From the NCBI GenBank assembly GCA_964019335.1, contig OZ025733.1, forward strand, positions 355,049 through 419,048: 64,000 nt of DNA, in the 5' to 3' direction. How positions within the stretch are numbered: position 1 is the first letter of the stretch; each line of letters opens with the position of its first letter. Origin of the DNA: Diplonema japonicum. Its lineage: Eukaryota; Euglenozoa; Diplonemea; Diplonemida; Diplonemidae. Positions 10,868 to 20,500 of the stretch are shown here, in pieces. Under the pieces are notes generated by a model. That model made no database searches and was not told the origin of the DNA. It saw only the letters and a program-made list of their open reading frames with translations. A program made the translations under genes and the position numbers.

Positions 10868-12193
10868 ATGAAAAAAATAAAATGGCTCCCCATAACAGTT
10901 CGAGTCAGGAAGAAGATCTCAGAAGAAGCCCTCGCAGCACTTCCTAAAGACCCCAAAAAACAACTTTCAACAGACGAGGAAAGCGCAGAGTTCTTCCGAA
11001 AAGAGTACGGGCAAACAGTGTCGGACACACTGCAGACAGGGGCGAACACGAAGCGCGACCATCTTCGTCTGGACATCGAGAGCTCCCTGAGAACAATATT
11101 GAAGCACCACCCGCAAGCGGTCGGCTCATCAACTCTGTACATCGTCCTCCACATGCTATGTTCCATTAAGGGACCCAAACGAGGCTCACAAATCTTCGCT
11201 AAGTGGAGGCTCATGCACCTCCCTGTCGACTCCGCATGCTATTCAGTTCTCATGTCCTACCAAAAAGGTGTGAAGGCCGACAAATTCTATCGACAGTCCA
11301 TCAACGACGGCCTCATCCCTGATGACACCTTTCTCCACGCATACCTAACATCTCAACGGGGGAAGGGGTTCGACAAAGGATCCAAGATCTACACCAAGAT
11401 CCTTCAGAAAACCCCGAAAACAGCGTTGCTGCTGCTTCAAACCTCAAGGAACAACTCAGAGTTCAACAAAGCCATGGCGAGCACAGGCGTCACCAAACAA
11501 CAAGTAATGACATCGCCTGCATTGTTAAAAGCCCTGGCAGACTGCGGACGTGTACAATCGGAAGTTGAGAAAATCATGAATCACTATTCAAAGCTCACCG
11601 GCGAGCCCATCGATGTATCATGGTGGGTGCGTGTGCTGATTGCCTCGTACAGAGAATCTCATGCCGCGTGCTGGAAAAGACATGGATCGTGGAACAGGTT
11701 TGAAGGTGCATGGGAGGTCTTGACCTCACGTGGGGGGGAGACTGTCATCCCGACAGCTGCCTTTATCTACGCCATGAGGGGCGCAAGCTCAGCTGCTAAG
11801 CATTGTGACCCTTCGATGTCGTCAAGTATTCTTCTGTTTGCTGAGAAGGCCCTTGCTCGTTCTCGGGCTACGTTGCAGCACTGTGATGCTAGGTTGTGGA
11901 CTGCCATGTTTAGTATATATAAGACGTATTCTCTCCCACATCGGGCACTCCGGCTTGGGCGCAGGCAGGCTGTGTCCCTTGTGCGTCCTACGAAACAGCT
12001 TTTGAAAGCTTTCGTATCTTCGACAGCAGCTCCCGTGAAGGGCGGGTTGCAGATGGTGCCTATTCCGCCCATCGCTCCTCGTCGTGAAAAAAAAAGATAT
12101 AGCGTGCCTTTACACAACGGGCCGCCGCCTTTGGAAGTGGTTCGTGTTGATGGTAGCATGCTGCCTTGGATTCCAGGGGAGCGGCCTTCTTAG
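10868..12193 (+). CDS. Pentatricopeptide-repeat-like helical protein
   Basis: The protein has 441 residues from the ATG at 10868; an in-frame ATG at 10832 would add only a lysine run. The N-terminus (MKKIKWLPITVRVRKK) is basic and could be a mitochondrial presequence. The body is a series of paired helices. One unit runs from DSACYSVLMSYQKG to a GLIPDD turn, which matches the PPR signature of helix, helix and PD turn. Further units are more degenerate. PPR proteins bind RNA in mitochondria or plastids; that role here is inference from the fold. The C-terminal 80 residues are proline- and arginine-rich without helices. It has no introns. Confidence 0.6.
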   Translation: MKKIKWLPITVRVRKKISEEALAALPKDPKKQLSTDEESAEFFRKEYGQTVSDTLQTGANTKRDHLRLDIESSLRTILKHHPQAVGSSTLYIVLHMLCSIKGPKRGSQIFAKWRLMHLPVDSACYSVLMSYQKGVKADKFYRQSINDGLIPDDTFLHAYLTSQRGKGFDKGSKIYTKILQKTPKTALLLLQTSRNNSEFNKAMASTGVTKQQVMTSPALLKALADCGRVQSEVEKIMNHYSKLTGEPIDVSWWVRVLIASYRESHAACWKRHGSWNRFEGAWEVLTSRGGETVIPTAAFIYAMRGASSAAKHCDPSMSSSILLFAEKALARSRATLQHCDARLWTAMFSIYKTYSLPHRALRLGRRQAVSLVRPTKQLLKAFVSSTAAPVKGGLQMVPIPPIAPRREKKRYSVPLHNGPPPLEVVRVDGSMLPWIPGERPS

Positions 12194-12433
12194 ATACCCT
12201 GATGGGTCGTCTCTTTTTTTTTTTGTTTTTTTTTTTTTTTTTGTTTTGTGATGCTCTAAAATTGTTAAAATAACACCTCAAGACGACCAGGAAAGAAAAA
12301 AAAAAGAGAGAGAAAGAAGGGGGGAAAAGAAAAAAAAAAAAAAAAAAACGACCACATGCCCAACATCGGTGTAAACGGTCGGGGATAAAAGAAAAGGAAA
12401 AAGAAAGAAGGAAAGAAGAACAAAACATGGCAC
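12194..12433. other. Short A/T-tract spacer
   Basis: T-runs then A/G-rich tracts lie between the PPR-like gene and the next start. No gene is seen. The polypurine stretch just before 12434 is typical of starts in this half of the window. Confidence 0.5.
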
Positions 12434-14679
12434 ATGGTGCCCAATGCATCATCGGGGAGAGGGATATTAAACCCGACGGGGAATATAGCTTCATCAATGT
12501 GCAAGGTATGACATCTGAGCGCGCTTACGCGTATTGGGCATGTCATAAAGAGAATAGGAAAGGGAAGTTGGAAGGAGTATGACAACAAGAATTAAAAAAG
12601 AAAAAGACCTACAGCCCCGGGCGCTAATTGTACTACGACACTTTATAGTGTTAATCAAGACGGACAGCGGTGTATTAAGCAGGGCCATCAAAATCGTTGA
12701 CATCCAAAACCTGTATGTTCTGGAAGACAAGGGACAGTATCGCGTTATCGTGAAGGTACCCCCCCTCCCCTCCTCCCCCCATTTAAACCTTCCTCAGGTC
12801 GGAGCCAAGGAGCCAACGCTAGTTCTGCGGATGGATCACAACTTAAAGAATATAGCAGGAACGGAGAAGCGAGATGTATGTAACGTGAGGGGGAAGAAAG
12901 AATAAAATGAAAACAAAAAAAAACCCCCTTTTTTTTTTCTTTCCCCAGCCCACTTCAGTGCTTCGCGTCATCAACTACTTCAAAGAGATGTACAGTGGGG
13001 CAGGTATCAGGTGCTATAACGTTGTTCCTGGTACAGACATCCGAAGCAAGCAGGACATCTTCGGTGGGTTCACAAAGTCTAGTGGGTACGTCAGCCCACG
13101 GGAAAAATTGAAGCAATGGAAGACACAGAAGCACCCTACCCCCGTGCCACGGCCCCCTGTTCCGGAACCAGAAAAAGTAGATGACCAAGTTGTAGTTGAG
13201 GACGCCAACAAGGATGAAGCTGCGGATGTCTTCCCCCCTGTGAACGATGCCGCGCCTGTCGATGCTGTGCCTGATGCTGCACCTACTGACGCTGAGATGC
13301 TTGCCCAGCACGTCAACGACGAGATCCTCCCCATAGAGGAGGAGGTGGACCTTGGGACTGATGGTATCCCAGGTGATGACGATGAGGATTATGAGGATGA
13401 TTACTATTACGATTACCCGCCGCCTGTGCACCACAGGCCGCCGCCGCCACCGCCGCTTGATGAGTCGGCGCTTAAAAGCGAAAAGCCTGTTCAGCGGAAT
13501 AGCCAGTCATCAGGGGACCCCCCGCATGTGCACCTGCACTTGTTCATGCACAAGGGTGATCCAAGCGCCGCCTCTGTCGAGCAGAGGCCGCTCGAGATTG
13601 ACGACAACCTCCCGTCTGTGCATGCTGTGGATCATGAGAAGCCCCCGCCTGCCTACTCGCTCCCATCCAACCCACCCATCTCACAGCGGCCTCCTTCACA
13701 GCCTTCACACCCGCCGCCAAGGATCTCCGTGCCGGTTGCTCTGGGACCTGGTCCGGGCACACCTGCAGGCTCAGCACCTTGGGGCGAGGAAGTCGAGTTC
13801 GAGAAGTTCCCATTGCGCCGCAGCGAAGGGAAGCAGAAGAGCCACGCCACAAACCAGAACCGCAGCGGGACAGCGCAGCCGCAAGATGCCAGCGCCTTCA
13901 AGGAAGGCTTCATACAAGGCTTCGTGGCTGCTACTGGGGGTGTGCCTCTGGCGCAGAGCACGCAGAGGCATGACGAGGCATCGATACCGCCCTCCCCAGC
14001 ACCTGCTCCTGTGTCCGTGCCCATGCGGGCACAGTCGGTGTCCACAAACTACTCATCGCCTTCACCATCGCCGTCACGGAGGAGTGTTGTCGTGCAGCCA
14101 TATGCAGGGATACCTCGCAGGAACCTTCCGGAACCTGGACGGGAAGGGTCGCTGCCGAGGCAGCTTGCTCAGGAGAGGGTGGAGAGGGCACGGTTTGCGC
14201 AGAATAGGGCGCAGCTCACTGCAGACAGGGCAGCACAGGAACAACTGAGGGAGTCGGAACGCGAGAGGGTGGAGCTGGCGACGAGGCTGCAAGAGGCAGA
14301 GAGGCAACTGGGCAACAGGGAGCACAAGGGGAAAGGGGTTTACGAGAGGCACGACAGGAGCTCGCGGCGGCGCAAGCATCATCAAACACCAACACGCACC
14401 AACAGAGACACCACTGCTTCTGATAGAGAAGCGGCTTTGATGCGGTCTATTCAAAACGGGCAGGAGGCCGACAGGCGACAGAACCAGGAGCACTCCACAG
14501 TGAACTGGGCTGAAACACCTGTTTCGCCGAGAATGGGGCGGGGCAGGTCCACAAGGCAGGCAGCAGGCACAGCTGCTACGAGGTCGCCGAGAAGACATAA
14601 ACCGGAATCTGCAGCGCTTGGTAAAGGCAAGTACTGGAGCTCTTTTATCAACGAGTGGGACACGCAGTATAATTACTGA
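12434..14679 (+). CDS. Probable PH-like domain plus long proline/arginine-rich tail, four exons
   Basis: Exons 12434-12505, 12615-12755, 12798-12875 and 12949-14679 all join in phase 0 to 673 residues. The first ATG at 12427 is out of frame with exon 2. The overlapping ATG at 12434 is the one that fits, so it is taken as the start. Residues about 25-115 show beta-strand pairs ending in a helix (VLRVINYFKEMY), the pattern of a PH-like domain. This is tentative. The remaining 540 residues are low complexity: an acidic D/E/Y block, PPP runs, Ser/Pro stretches, then an Arg/Glu/Gln-rich predicted helix (about residues 490-560) and a basic C-terminus. It may be a membrane- or cytoskeleton-associated scaffold. 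Confidence 0.72.
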
Positions 14680-15696
14680 AGAAACAGAAGTGGGAAAAAG
14701 AAAAAAGAGAAAAAAGATTGTACTTCTTCTCCCCCTCCCCCCATCCCCTTCCCCTTCCCCTTCCCCTTGTACAACTGTACTTTTTTTTCCCCTTTTCCCC
14801 TTTTTCTTGTACGCCCTTCCCACCTACCCACCTTCCTCATTTTTTTTTTTTTTTTTTTTTGCCGTTTTAACTCAAAAATCTTTACGTTCCGTTCATATTT
14901 TCTTTTTTGTTTTAATACTACTTGTTGGGCTGTGCAGAAAAAAAAAAGAAAGTCTTAGGTGAAACAATCCCCCCTGTGTGCACAAAAAAAAAAAGAGGGA
15001 AAAAAAAAAAGAAATGGAACGCCAGATGAGTTGTGAGGCAAGTGAAACAATTTTTTTTTTTGAAGAAAAAGAATTTATCCGGGCTTTGCTTTCGCACAAA
15101 TTTAAACCGGTTTTTTTTTGTTTTGTTTTGTTTTTTTTTTTTTTTAACCCATAAAGGACCGCTATTTTTGGTCTAAAAAGTCGATTTTGAACTTTTCGTT
15201 CAAATACCAAAATAAAATGGCGAGGGTGGAGTTAGAGGGTGTGTACCTATATTATTTTCACTACCCCATTTCTGGAGCGCGAAGCGGCCTACATTTCAGC
15301 CCCAGACGCGCCCAAACTTTGGTGGTAGAGCAGCATTTGAGAGAAACAACTCTTGCAAAGGGCACATGCTAATGCTTATGGGGTGTAAAAAAAAAACAAT
15401 GTCTGTGCCACTATTTTTTTCTCCCCTTGCAGTTTGGATGCAAAAATTTACGGGCGATATAGCGTTCAGTATAAAAAAAGTCGCGCAATAAGGCCCCTCT
15501 TAAAGAGTGGGCATGCAGAGCACTAAAAATGCCTTAGCAGAATTTAAAAAAAATTTTTTTAGCTCCGGTCCTATGGGTTAAATAACAGAAAAGAGAAACA
15601 GGAAGAACAAAGGAAAAAAAAGAAGGGAGAAATAGAAAAACCTGTTGGTTCGGTCCAGTCATTGTCAGAAAGGGGAAAGGAAATATAAGGCGGGGG

Positions 15697-15735
<39 letters not shown>

Positions 15736-16818
15736 ATAAAGAGAACTTCCCCCCCCTTTTCCCTCTATTTTACTTTTTCTTCTTCTTCCTTTTTTTTTCT
15801 CTCTTTTGTTTGCTTTTGTTTCCCCCCTTTTCTTTACCAGCTATTCTGTCGATATAAAAAAGGGATGTCAGCACAAAGGAGGGGAAAAGTGTTTTCCCAG
15901 TGTGACCTTCTGTGGCCCACAGGGTAGTCCCATAGAAAGATGTAGCTCAACATGAGCCCATGGTCCTGGTTAGTGCAGCGCAAGAAACTTTAAGGTTTTT
16001 TTAATCAATAAGCTTTTTTTTTAAAACCCCCCCCCCCCCTTGTCATTCTTCCCTAGGCTAGTAATGATTATTCTACTATGACGCATTAACGCACAAATAT
16101 CAGCATCAAGGAGGCGAGGTTATTTGGAGACCTCCTCTGGAAGCCCACCGTCAGAGTCCCCATCGTAATGGGGAAGAAAAAAAAAAGAAAAAAAAACAAT
16201 TTCTCCTATCTCTGGCTTTTTGTGTCCACTCCCCCCCCCATAAATTTTCCCATACTTTTTTTTTCGAAAAAGAAAAAAAAAGAAGAAGAAACATCATTCA
16301 GCGAATCAAAAAAAAAGAAAATACAAAATCCGTACCTGAGGGGGGGGGGGGGGGGGGGGGGTGGAGAGAAGTAACAAAAAAAAAAAAGAAATGGGGCGGA
16401 GATTGCGGTATAACTTAAGACAATGCCTTTGTTGCGCAAAAACCCCGCATTTTTTTACTTGTTTTTTCCAAATAAAAAAAAAAAAAAAAAAAAAAAAGCA
16501 ACAGGGCGTTTTGGCTAGGTTTAAGGGATTGGGGTGGGGATAACGGGGTAGAATCTCCTCTCTTATTCCTTCCCCTCTTCTTCCCTTTTTTTTGTTTTCT
16601 TTTTTTTCTTCCTCTTTCCTTTGTCCTCCCCCCCCCCCCCCGTTTCATCCTGTTCCCCCTTTTCTTTATAAACGCCCCCCTTAGCAAAAAAAAAAATAGC
16701 CCCCCCGCACCCTGTACTTATCTAATTTTTATTCTTTTTTATTTGCTAATGTGAAAGGGATGTATGACGGCAAAAAAAAAAGAACTAAAGCAAAAAAAAA
16801 AAAAAAAAAGAAAGAAAA
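14680..16818. other. 2.1-kb spacer with homopolymers and a terminal-inverted-repeat element
   Basis: This contains C/T-rich and A-rich tracts, G-runs (16341-16361) and poly-A longer than 30 nt (15699-15733). The only clear structure is the inverted-repeat element at 15144-15581. No gene is supported. Confidence 0.55.
15144..15581. mobile_element. MITE-like element with 16-18 bp terminal inverted repeats
   Basis: The left end TTAACCCATAAAGGACCG (15144) is the inverse of the right end CGGTCCTATGGGTTAA (15566-15581), with a 2-nt difference. Length is 438 bp. The interior has no transposase frame, so it would be non-autonomous. T-rich DNA flanks both sides and a target-site duplication cannot be defined. 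Confidence 0.6.
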
Positions 16819-17448
16819 ATGACATTGCAGCACAGGCTCGATGGGTGGTGGCGGGGAAGCCAAGACAAGAGGACTAGCGTGGTGAGTTTTACGGAGTCTA
16901 CAGACAGTGGTGCGATGAAGTACAGCTTGAGCGTGTTTAACAATGAGAGCATAGACGAGAACAGAGGCACAAGGGAGGTGTACAGCGAAGCTGGCTACCT
17001 GAAAGGGGACCAGCTTTCCATCGCAACGTCTGATGGATTAGCGCAGGTTATGAAGTGCAAGAGGTACTTGGGGGTTGGGTAAAAAAAAAAAAATAATTCT
17101 TTATGACTATATGTCTTTGTTGTTCGCACGAGCAAAAAAGATTTTTAAAAAGCTGCGAAAGTTTTTTGCTCGGCACAAGTTGCATATAGTTATAAAATCA
17201 TTTTTTGAAAGATAAATATTTGTAACAAAAAAAAAAAAAAAAAAAAAAAAATCCAGCACATGGGGTCGAGATGAAGGATCACTGATGTGTTCCGAAGGCG
17301 AAACGAGCCGACAGTTTTTGGTGTCGAAATACAGCATGCAGGTAAAATAATTACAAAAAAAAAAAAAGAAATACAGTTTATCACACAACCAAACGGTCAG
17401 TCCCCTGTCAGCCTTAACAAGGATAACGTGAGTTGGAAGAATCTGTAA
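16819..17448 (+). CDS. Small three-exon gene of unknown function
   Basis: Exons 16819-17063, 17257-17341 and 17377-17448 join in frame to 133 residues with a proper stop. Introns are GT-AG: 193 nt, containing a 25-nt A run before ATCCAG, and only 35 nt. The sequence starts MTLQHRLDGWWRGSQDK. It is polar with alternating hydrophobic residues (for example MKYSLSVFNNES, RQFLVSKYSMQ), which suggests a small beta-barrel or lipocalin-like fold. This is a guess from the pattern only. Exons 2 and 3 are too short to stand out as open frames. The clean phase match at both junctions, with no internal stop, is the main support. Confidence 0.65.
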
Positions 17449-17519
17449 GCCCCCCTTTTTTTTTTGTGCGAAGAAAATTATAAGAGCCGAAAAAAAAGAA
17501 AAAAAGGGAACAAAAAAAA

Positions 17520-18167
17520 ATGGATTTTAACATCCGAGTAGTTTTCAAGATACTCATTGCCATAGGTGCTGTGACAGGTGTGGCAGGGTGTGTTCTGGTA
17601 GCAGTCGGGAGTGGTGGCTCGGAGACGGAAGCACCGCAGCCGTCCTATGTTCTGCTGGGAATAGGTTTGGTGATGTGTCTCGTGAGCAGCTGTTGCTATA
17701 CAGCGTCATTTAAGAACGGGAACGGGAACGGGGACGGGGGGAGAAGACGGAGTGGAATTTCCCGGAAAGCTTCTGTGGCGTCCTTGGCTGTCCCGGAGAA
17801 GGGGTTTGCGAACCCCTTGCTAGATAACAAGGAAGCTACGGAAGTGTCCGAGTCTGAAAGGGCATTTAGCTGTGCAGAGGATACAGATACGTTGGACCTT
17901 CACCTCGCAGAGGGGTCCGAGCCGCCTTCGCCGTCGCCGCTTGCTCCTATAACTTCGTTCCTTGCCTTCCCTCCGCCGCCTGTTAAAAAGTCTTCCACTC
18001 CAAACCCTTCTTCACTGCAGCCTTTGGGCGTCTTTGACCCAGCTTCCAGGCGTTCACGTGGACGCGGAGCAAGGCGGTCGACCCTTCCCCTCACTAAGGG
18101 TGTCGTCTACCAGCACCCCGAGCCTGCCCACTTTGCTGTTACAAAAAATGGCGACATTGCTCTGTAG
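17520..18167 (+). CDS. Two-span membrane protein with a basic/Ser-Pro tail
   Basis: This encodes 215 residues. Two hydrophobic helices (about residues 7-30, VFKILIAIGAVTGVAGCVLV, and 43-62, YVLLGIGLVMCLVSSCC) are separated by a short polar loop. A cytosolic-type tail of about 150 residues follows, rich in Ser, Pro and Arg, with NGNGNGDGG and a PPPP stretch. The start follows an A-rich tract directly (AAAAATGG). Cysteines flanking helix 2 could be acylated. I do not recognise the family. Confidence 0.65.
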   Translation: MDFNIRVVFKILIAIGAVTGVAGCVLVAVGSGGSETEAPQPSYVLLGIGLVMCLVSSCCYTASFKNGNGNGDGGRRRSGISRKASVASLAVPEKGFANPLLDNKEATEVSESERAFSCAEDTDTLDLHLAEGSEPPSPSPLAPITSFLAFPPPPVKKSSTPNPSSLQPLGVFDPASRRSRGRGARRSTLPLTKGVVYQHPEPAHFAVTKNGDIAL

Positions 18168-18360
18168 AAAAAAAAAAAAAAAAAAATTAGATATTGTTTG
18201 GAAACTTTTTTGTTAGAAAAAAAAAAAAAAAAAGGAAAAATTCTCATATTTTTGTTATTGTAATAATATCCTGTCCTTCTCCCCCCCCCCTTTTTATTTT
18301 CTCAACCCTCTTTTTTCTTCTTCTTTCCCTTGTTATCTATTTTTTTTTTTAAAGAGAAGC

Positions 18361-19302
18361 ATGACGGCGAATGGGTGCTATAAGAAGCTGACGGCACACG
18401 ATGTGCAGTTGATCCTGTCGGGGTTGAACACCAGCAGGTCTTTGGAGAGGAACGAGAGTGACGAAGAGGACGGCGAAGCCAAGGGGCTGAGCACGAGCGA
18501 GATACAGGATCTCGCAGCCGACCTGAAGGCTTTGAAGAACACGGAAGGCGTGGCCGAGATGCGAAAGATCGTGCCAAGGCTGATGGCACTGGAGCACTCC
18601 GACAACGAAAGCGACGCGGAAGAAGCAGAGGAGTTCAAGAAAACCGCCGAAACAAGCATAACAAAACCGGATTTTCTAACACCAACAGCGGTGGAAGACG
18701 TGTTCTCTGGCCTCAGCACACTAGGAAGAGATGTTCATGTCCAGAAGGATACAGCTTGCGAAGAAAGTGTCTTCAAAATAGGCGGGGTCCCCATTACAAT
18801 GCAAGAACCATTCGTGTCCAGACTTGCAGAACTCATCAACACGCAAAAACATGAATCCAGCGAGACATTAATGCAAATCGAAGAGGAGCTCAGCTACGAG
18901 CAATGGGCCGCTGAACGGCACACGCGCTTCGCTGTATTGAACCCCAACAAATCTTTTTCGGATTCTGACATACTTTCGTACCCCAAGATGCGCGGTGCGG
19001 ATGGGAACGCTGCCCTTCCATGGGCTGAGCCTTCTAAACGGATGTCCCTTGCAGACAACTCTCCCGACTTCATTGAAGCTCGCTTCACCCAAGCGCCCAA
19101 CGAGCCGACAGAAGACTTCACATCAGACATGGAACTCATATACGAGTTACAACACCTCACAGCGAGGATATATGAGAACGCCGCTGATAGGTCTATCGAC
19201 GTGCAAAGGCGTCTTCGGCAGTGTGCTCACGTCTTTACAGATGGCCGGCCGCTGCCTAGCGTCGCGACCACAGGACCCTTTGTGAGTTCTCGGGTACACT
19301 GA
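18361..19302 (+). CDS. Acidic helical protein of unknown function
   Basis: The protein has 313 residues in one exon. Residues about 1-100 are strongly acidic, with clusters such as ESDEEDGEA and DNESDAEEAEE that resemble casein-kinase-2 sites. The rest is mixed, with several predicted helices and a conserved-looking core (EELSYEQWAAERHTRFAVL). The start follows a T-rich tract and AAAGAGAAGC. No domain is recognised and no membrane segment is present, so it is likely cytosolic or nuclear. Confidence 0.62.
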   Translation: MTANGCYKKLTAHDVQLILSGLNTSRSLERNESDEEDGEAKGLSTSEIQDLAADLKALKNTEGVAEMRKIVPRLMALEHSDNESDAEEAEEFKKTAETSITKPDFLTPTAVEDVFSGLSTLGRDVHVQKDTACEESVFKIGGVPITMQEPFVSRLAELINTQKHESSETLMQIEEELSYEQWAAERHTRFAVLNPNKSFSDSDILSYPKMRGADGNAALPWAEPSKRMSLADNSPDFIEARFTQAPNEPTEDFTSDMELIYELQHLTARIYENAADRSIDVQRRLRQCAHVFTDGRPLPSVATTGPFVSSRVH

Positions 19303-19380
19303 TGGTACATTAATAGATTTCTTTTTTTCTTTTTAATTAGAAGAAGAAAAAAAAAGGGGGGGGGGAGGTAAGGAGTGTAA

Positions 19381-20079
19381 ATGGTCGCGCACCTCGATGA
19401 GGGGGTACGGGAACAGAACGAACACAATGAACTGGAGAAGCTCCTCCTGCAACATGAAGAAGATGGTTCCGACGAGGTAGCTGTGCAGGGTATGAACCAC
19501 CTGAAGGCGGTACACTGTGATATGAGCAAGCTTGGGAAGTGCAGAAGCCTGTGCTTGTCGTTCAACTTCCAGCTTCGTGAGGTGAGCAGCAGCATCTCGT
19601 ACTTGAGACTGAAGTCGCTGGACCTTTCTTACTGCGATTTCGTTGAGTTTCCCGAAGCCGTCACGGAGCTCACCATGCTTGAAGATCTCATGCTGAGCAA
19701 CAATAGTATCGTTAACATCCCCGACAAGGTCCACGGGATGAAGTACCTTAAGAACGTGTACCTTGACACCAATCTGGTGCGGTCCATCCCCTCCGCACTC
19801 GAGTCCCTCGGGCTTTCCACCCTTGAGCTCAGCAACAATCCTCTGTTTACGGAGGCTGCACAGGTGAAGTTGATACTGCCACCTTTGTTGGCCGACCTCC
19901 CGCTGTGTGCCATTTGCAAACTCGCCCTCACCGACTACCCCCCGCCTGTGACACACCTTGCGTTTCTGAACCATCACAACATCCACCGGTTGCCTGTGCA
20001 TTACCATGTCCACAGCACCGATGCCTGTAATGGGCTTCTGGAGACGGAACCTGTTCCTGGGCGAAGCTCGTTCTTTTGA
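19381..20079 (+). CDS. Leucine-rich-repeat protein with a C-terminal Cys/His segment
   Basis: The protein has 232 residues. Four to five LRRs span about residues 40-155, with units such as LRLKSLDLSYCDFVEFP, LEDLMLSNNSIVNIP and LSTLELSNNP. The N-terminal 35 residues are acidic. After the repeats comes CAIC (C176, C179) and then several His and a late Cys (NHHNIHRLPVHYH, TDAC), a layout suggesting a small zinc site. This resembles the LRRC58 type of LRR protein with a Cys/His tail, but that assignment is tentative. It is probably a protein-interaction adaptor. Only 78 bp separate it from the upstream gene. Confidence 0.72.
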   Translation: MVAHLDEGVREQNEHNELEKLLLQHEEDGSDEVAVQGMNHLKAVHCDMSKLGKCRSLCLSFNFQLREVSSSISYLRLKSLDLSYCDFVEFPEAVTELTMLEDLMLSNNSIVNIPDKVHGMKYLKNVYLDTNLVRSIPSALESLGLSTLELSNNPLFTEAAQVKLILPPLLADLPLCAICKLALTDYPPPVTHLAFLNHHNIHRLPVHYHVHSTDACNGLLETEPVPGRSSFF

Positions 20080-20086
20080 TATTTCT

Positions 20087-20122
<36 letters not shown>

Positions 20123-20191
20123 GGAGGCGTAAGTTAATCCAACGAGCGAAAGAACGAAAAAGAGAAGAGGCGGGGGGGGGGGGGGGGGGGG

Positions 20192-20330
20192 GGGCTATGT
20201 TGGCAAGAAACGGGGGAACGTTTCCGTTTCCGTACTTCTTAAGGAAACTGCCCAAAAATAAGGAAACGATTCCGCGAAATTATTTTCAAAAAAAGAAACT
20301 TGGAAACGCGTTTCCTTGCCAACATAGCCC
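20192..20330. mobile_element. 139-bp MITE-like element with 21/22-bp terminal inverted repeats
   Basis: The left end GGGCTATGTTGGCAAG then AAACG is matched in inverse by the right end CGTTTCCTTGCCAACATAGC (then CC, 20309-20330). The first 16 bases are identical and one base is inserted. The interior carries more GGAAAC/GTTTCC motifs, so the element can fold on itself. G-runs flank both sides. There is no coding capacity. Confidence 0.75.
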
Positions 20331-20500
20331 TAGGGGGGGAAGAAGGAAAAAACAAAAGACGCCCCTTCCGTGGCTGACACAATAACAGTATGGACTGCAC
20401 GCATTAGTTAAAAATGTGTACTTTCTGTCTTTCTTCTTCTTTTTTTTTCTTGCTTAGTGACCCCCCCAACAAGAAAACCAGTGACACACGCTTCAACGAA

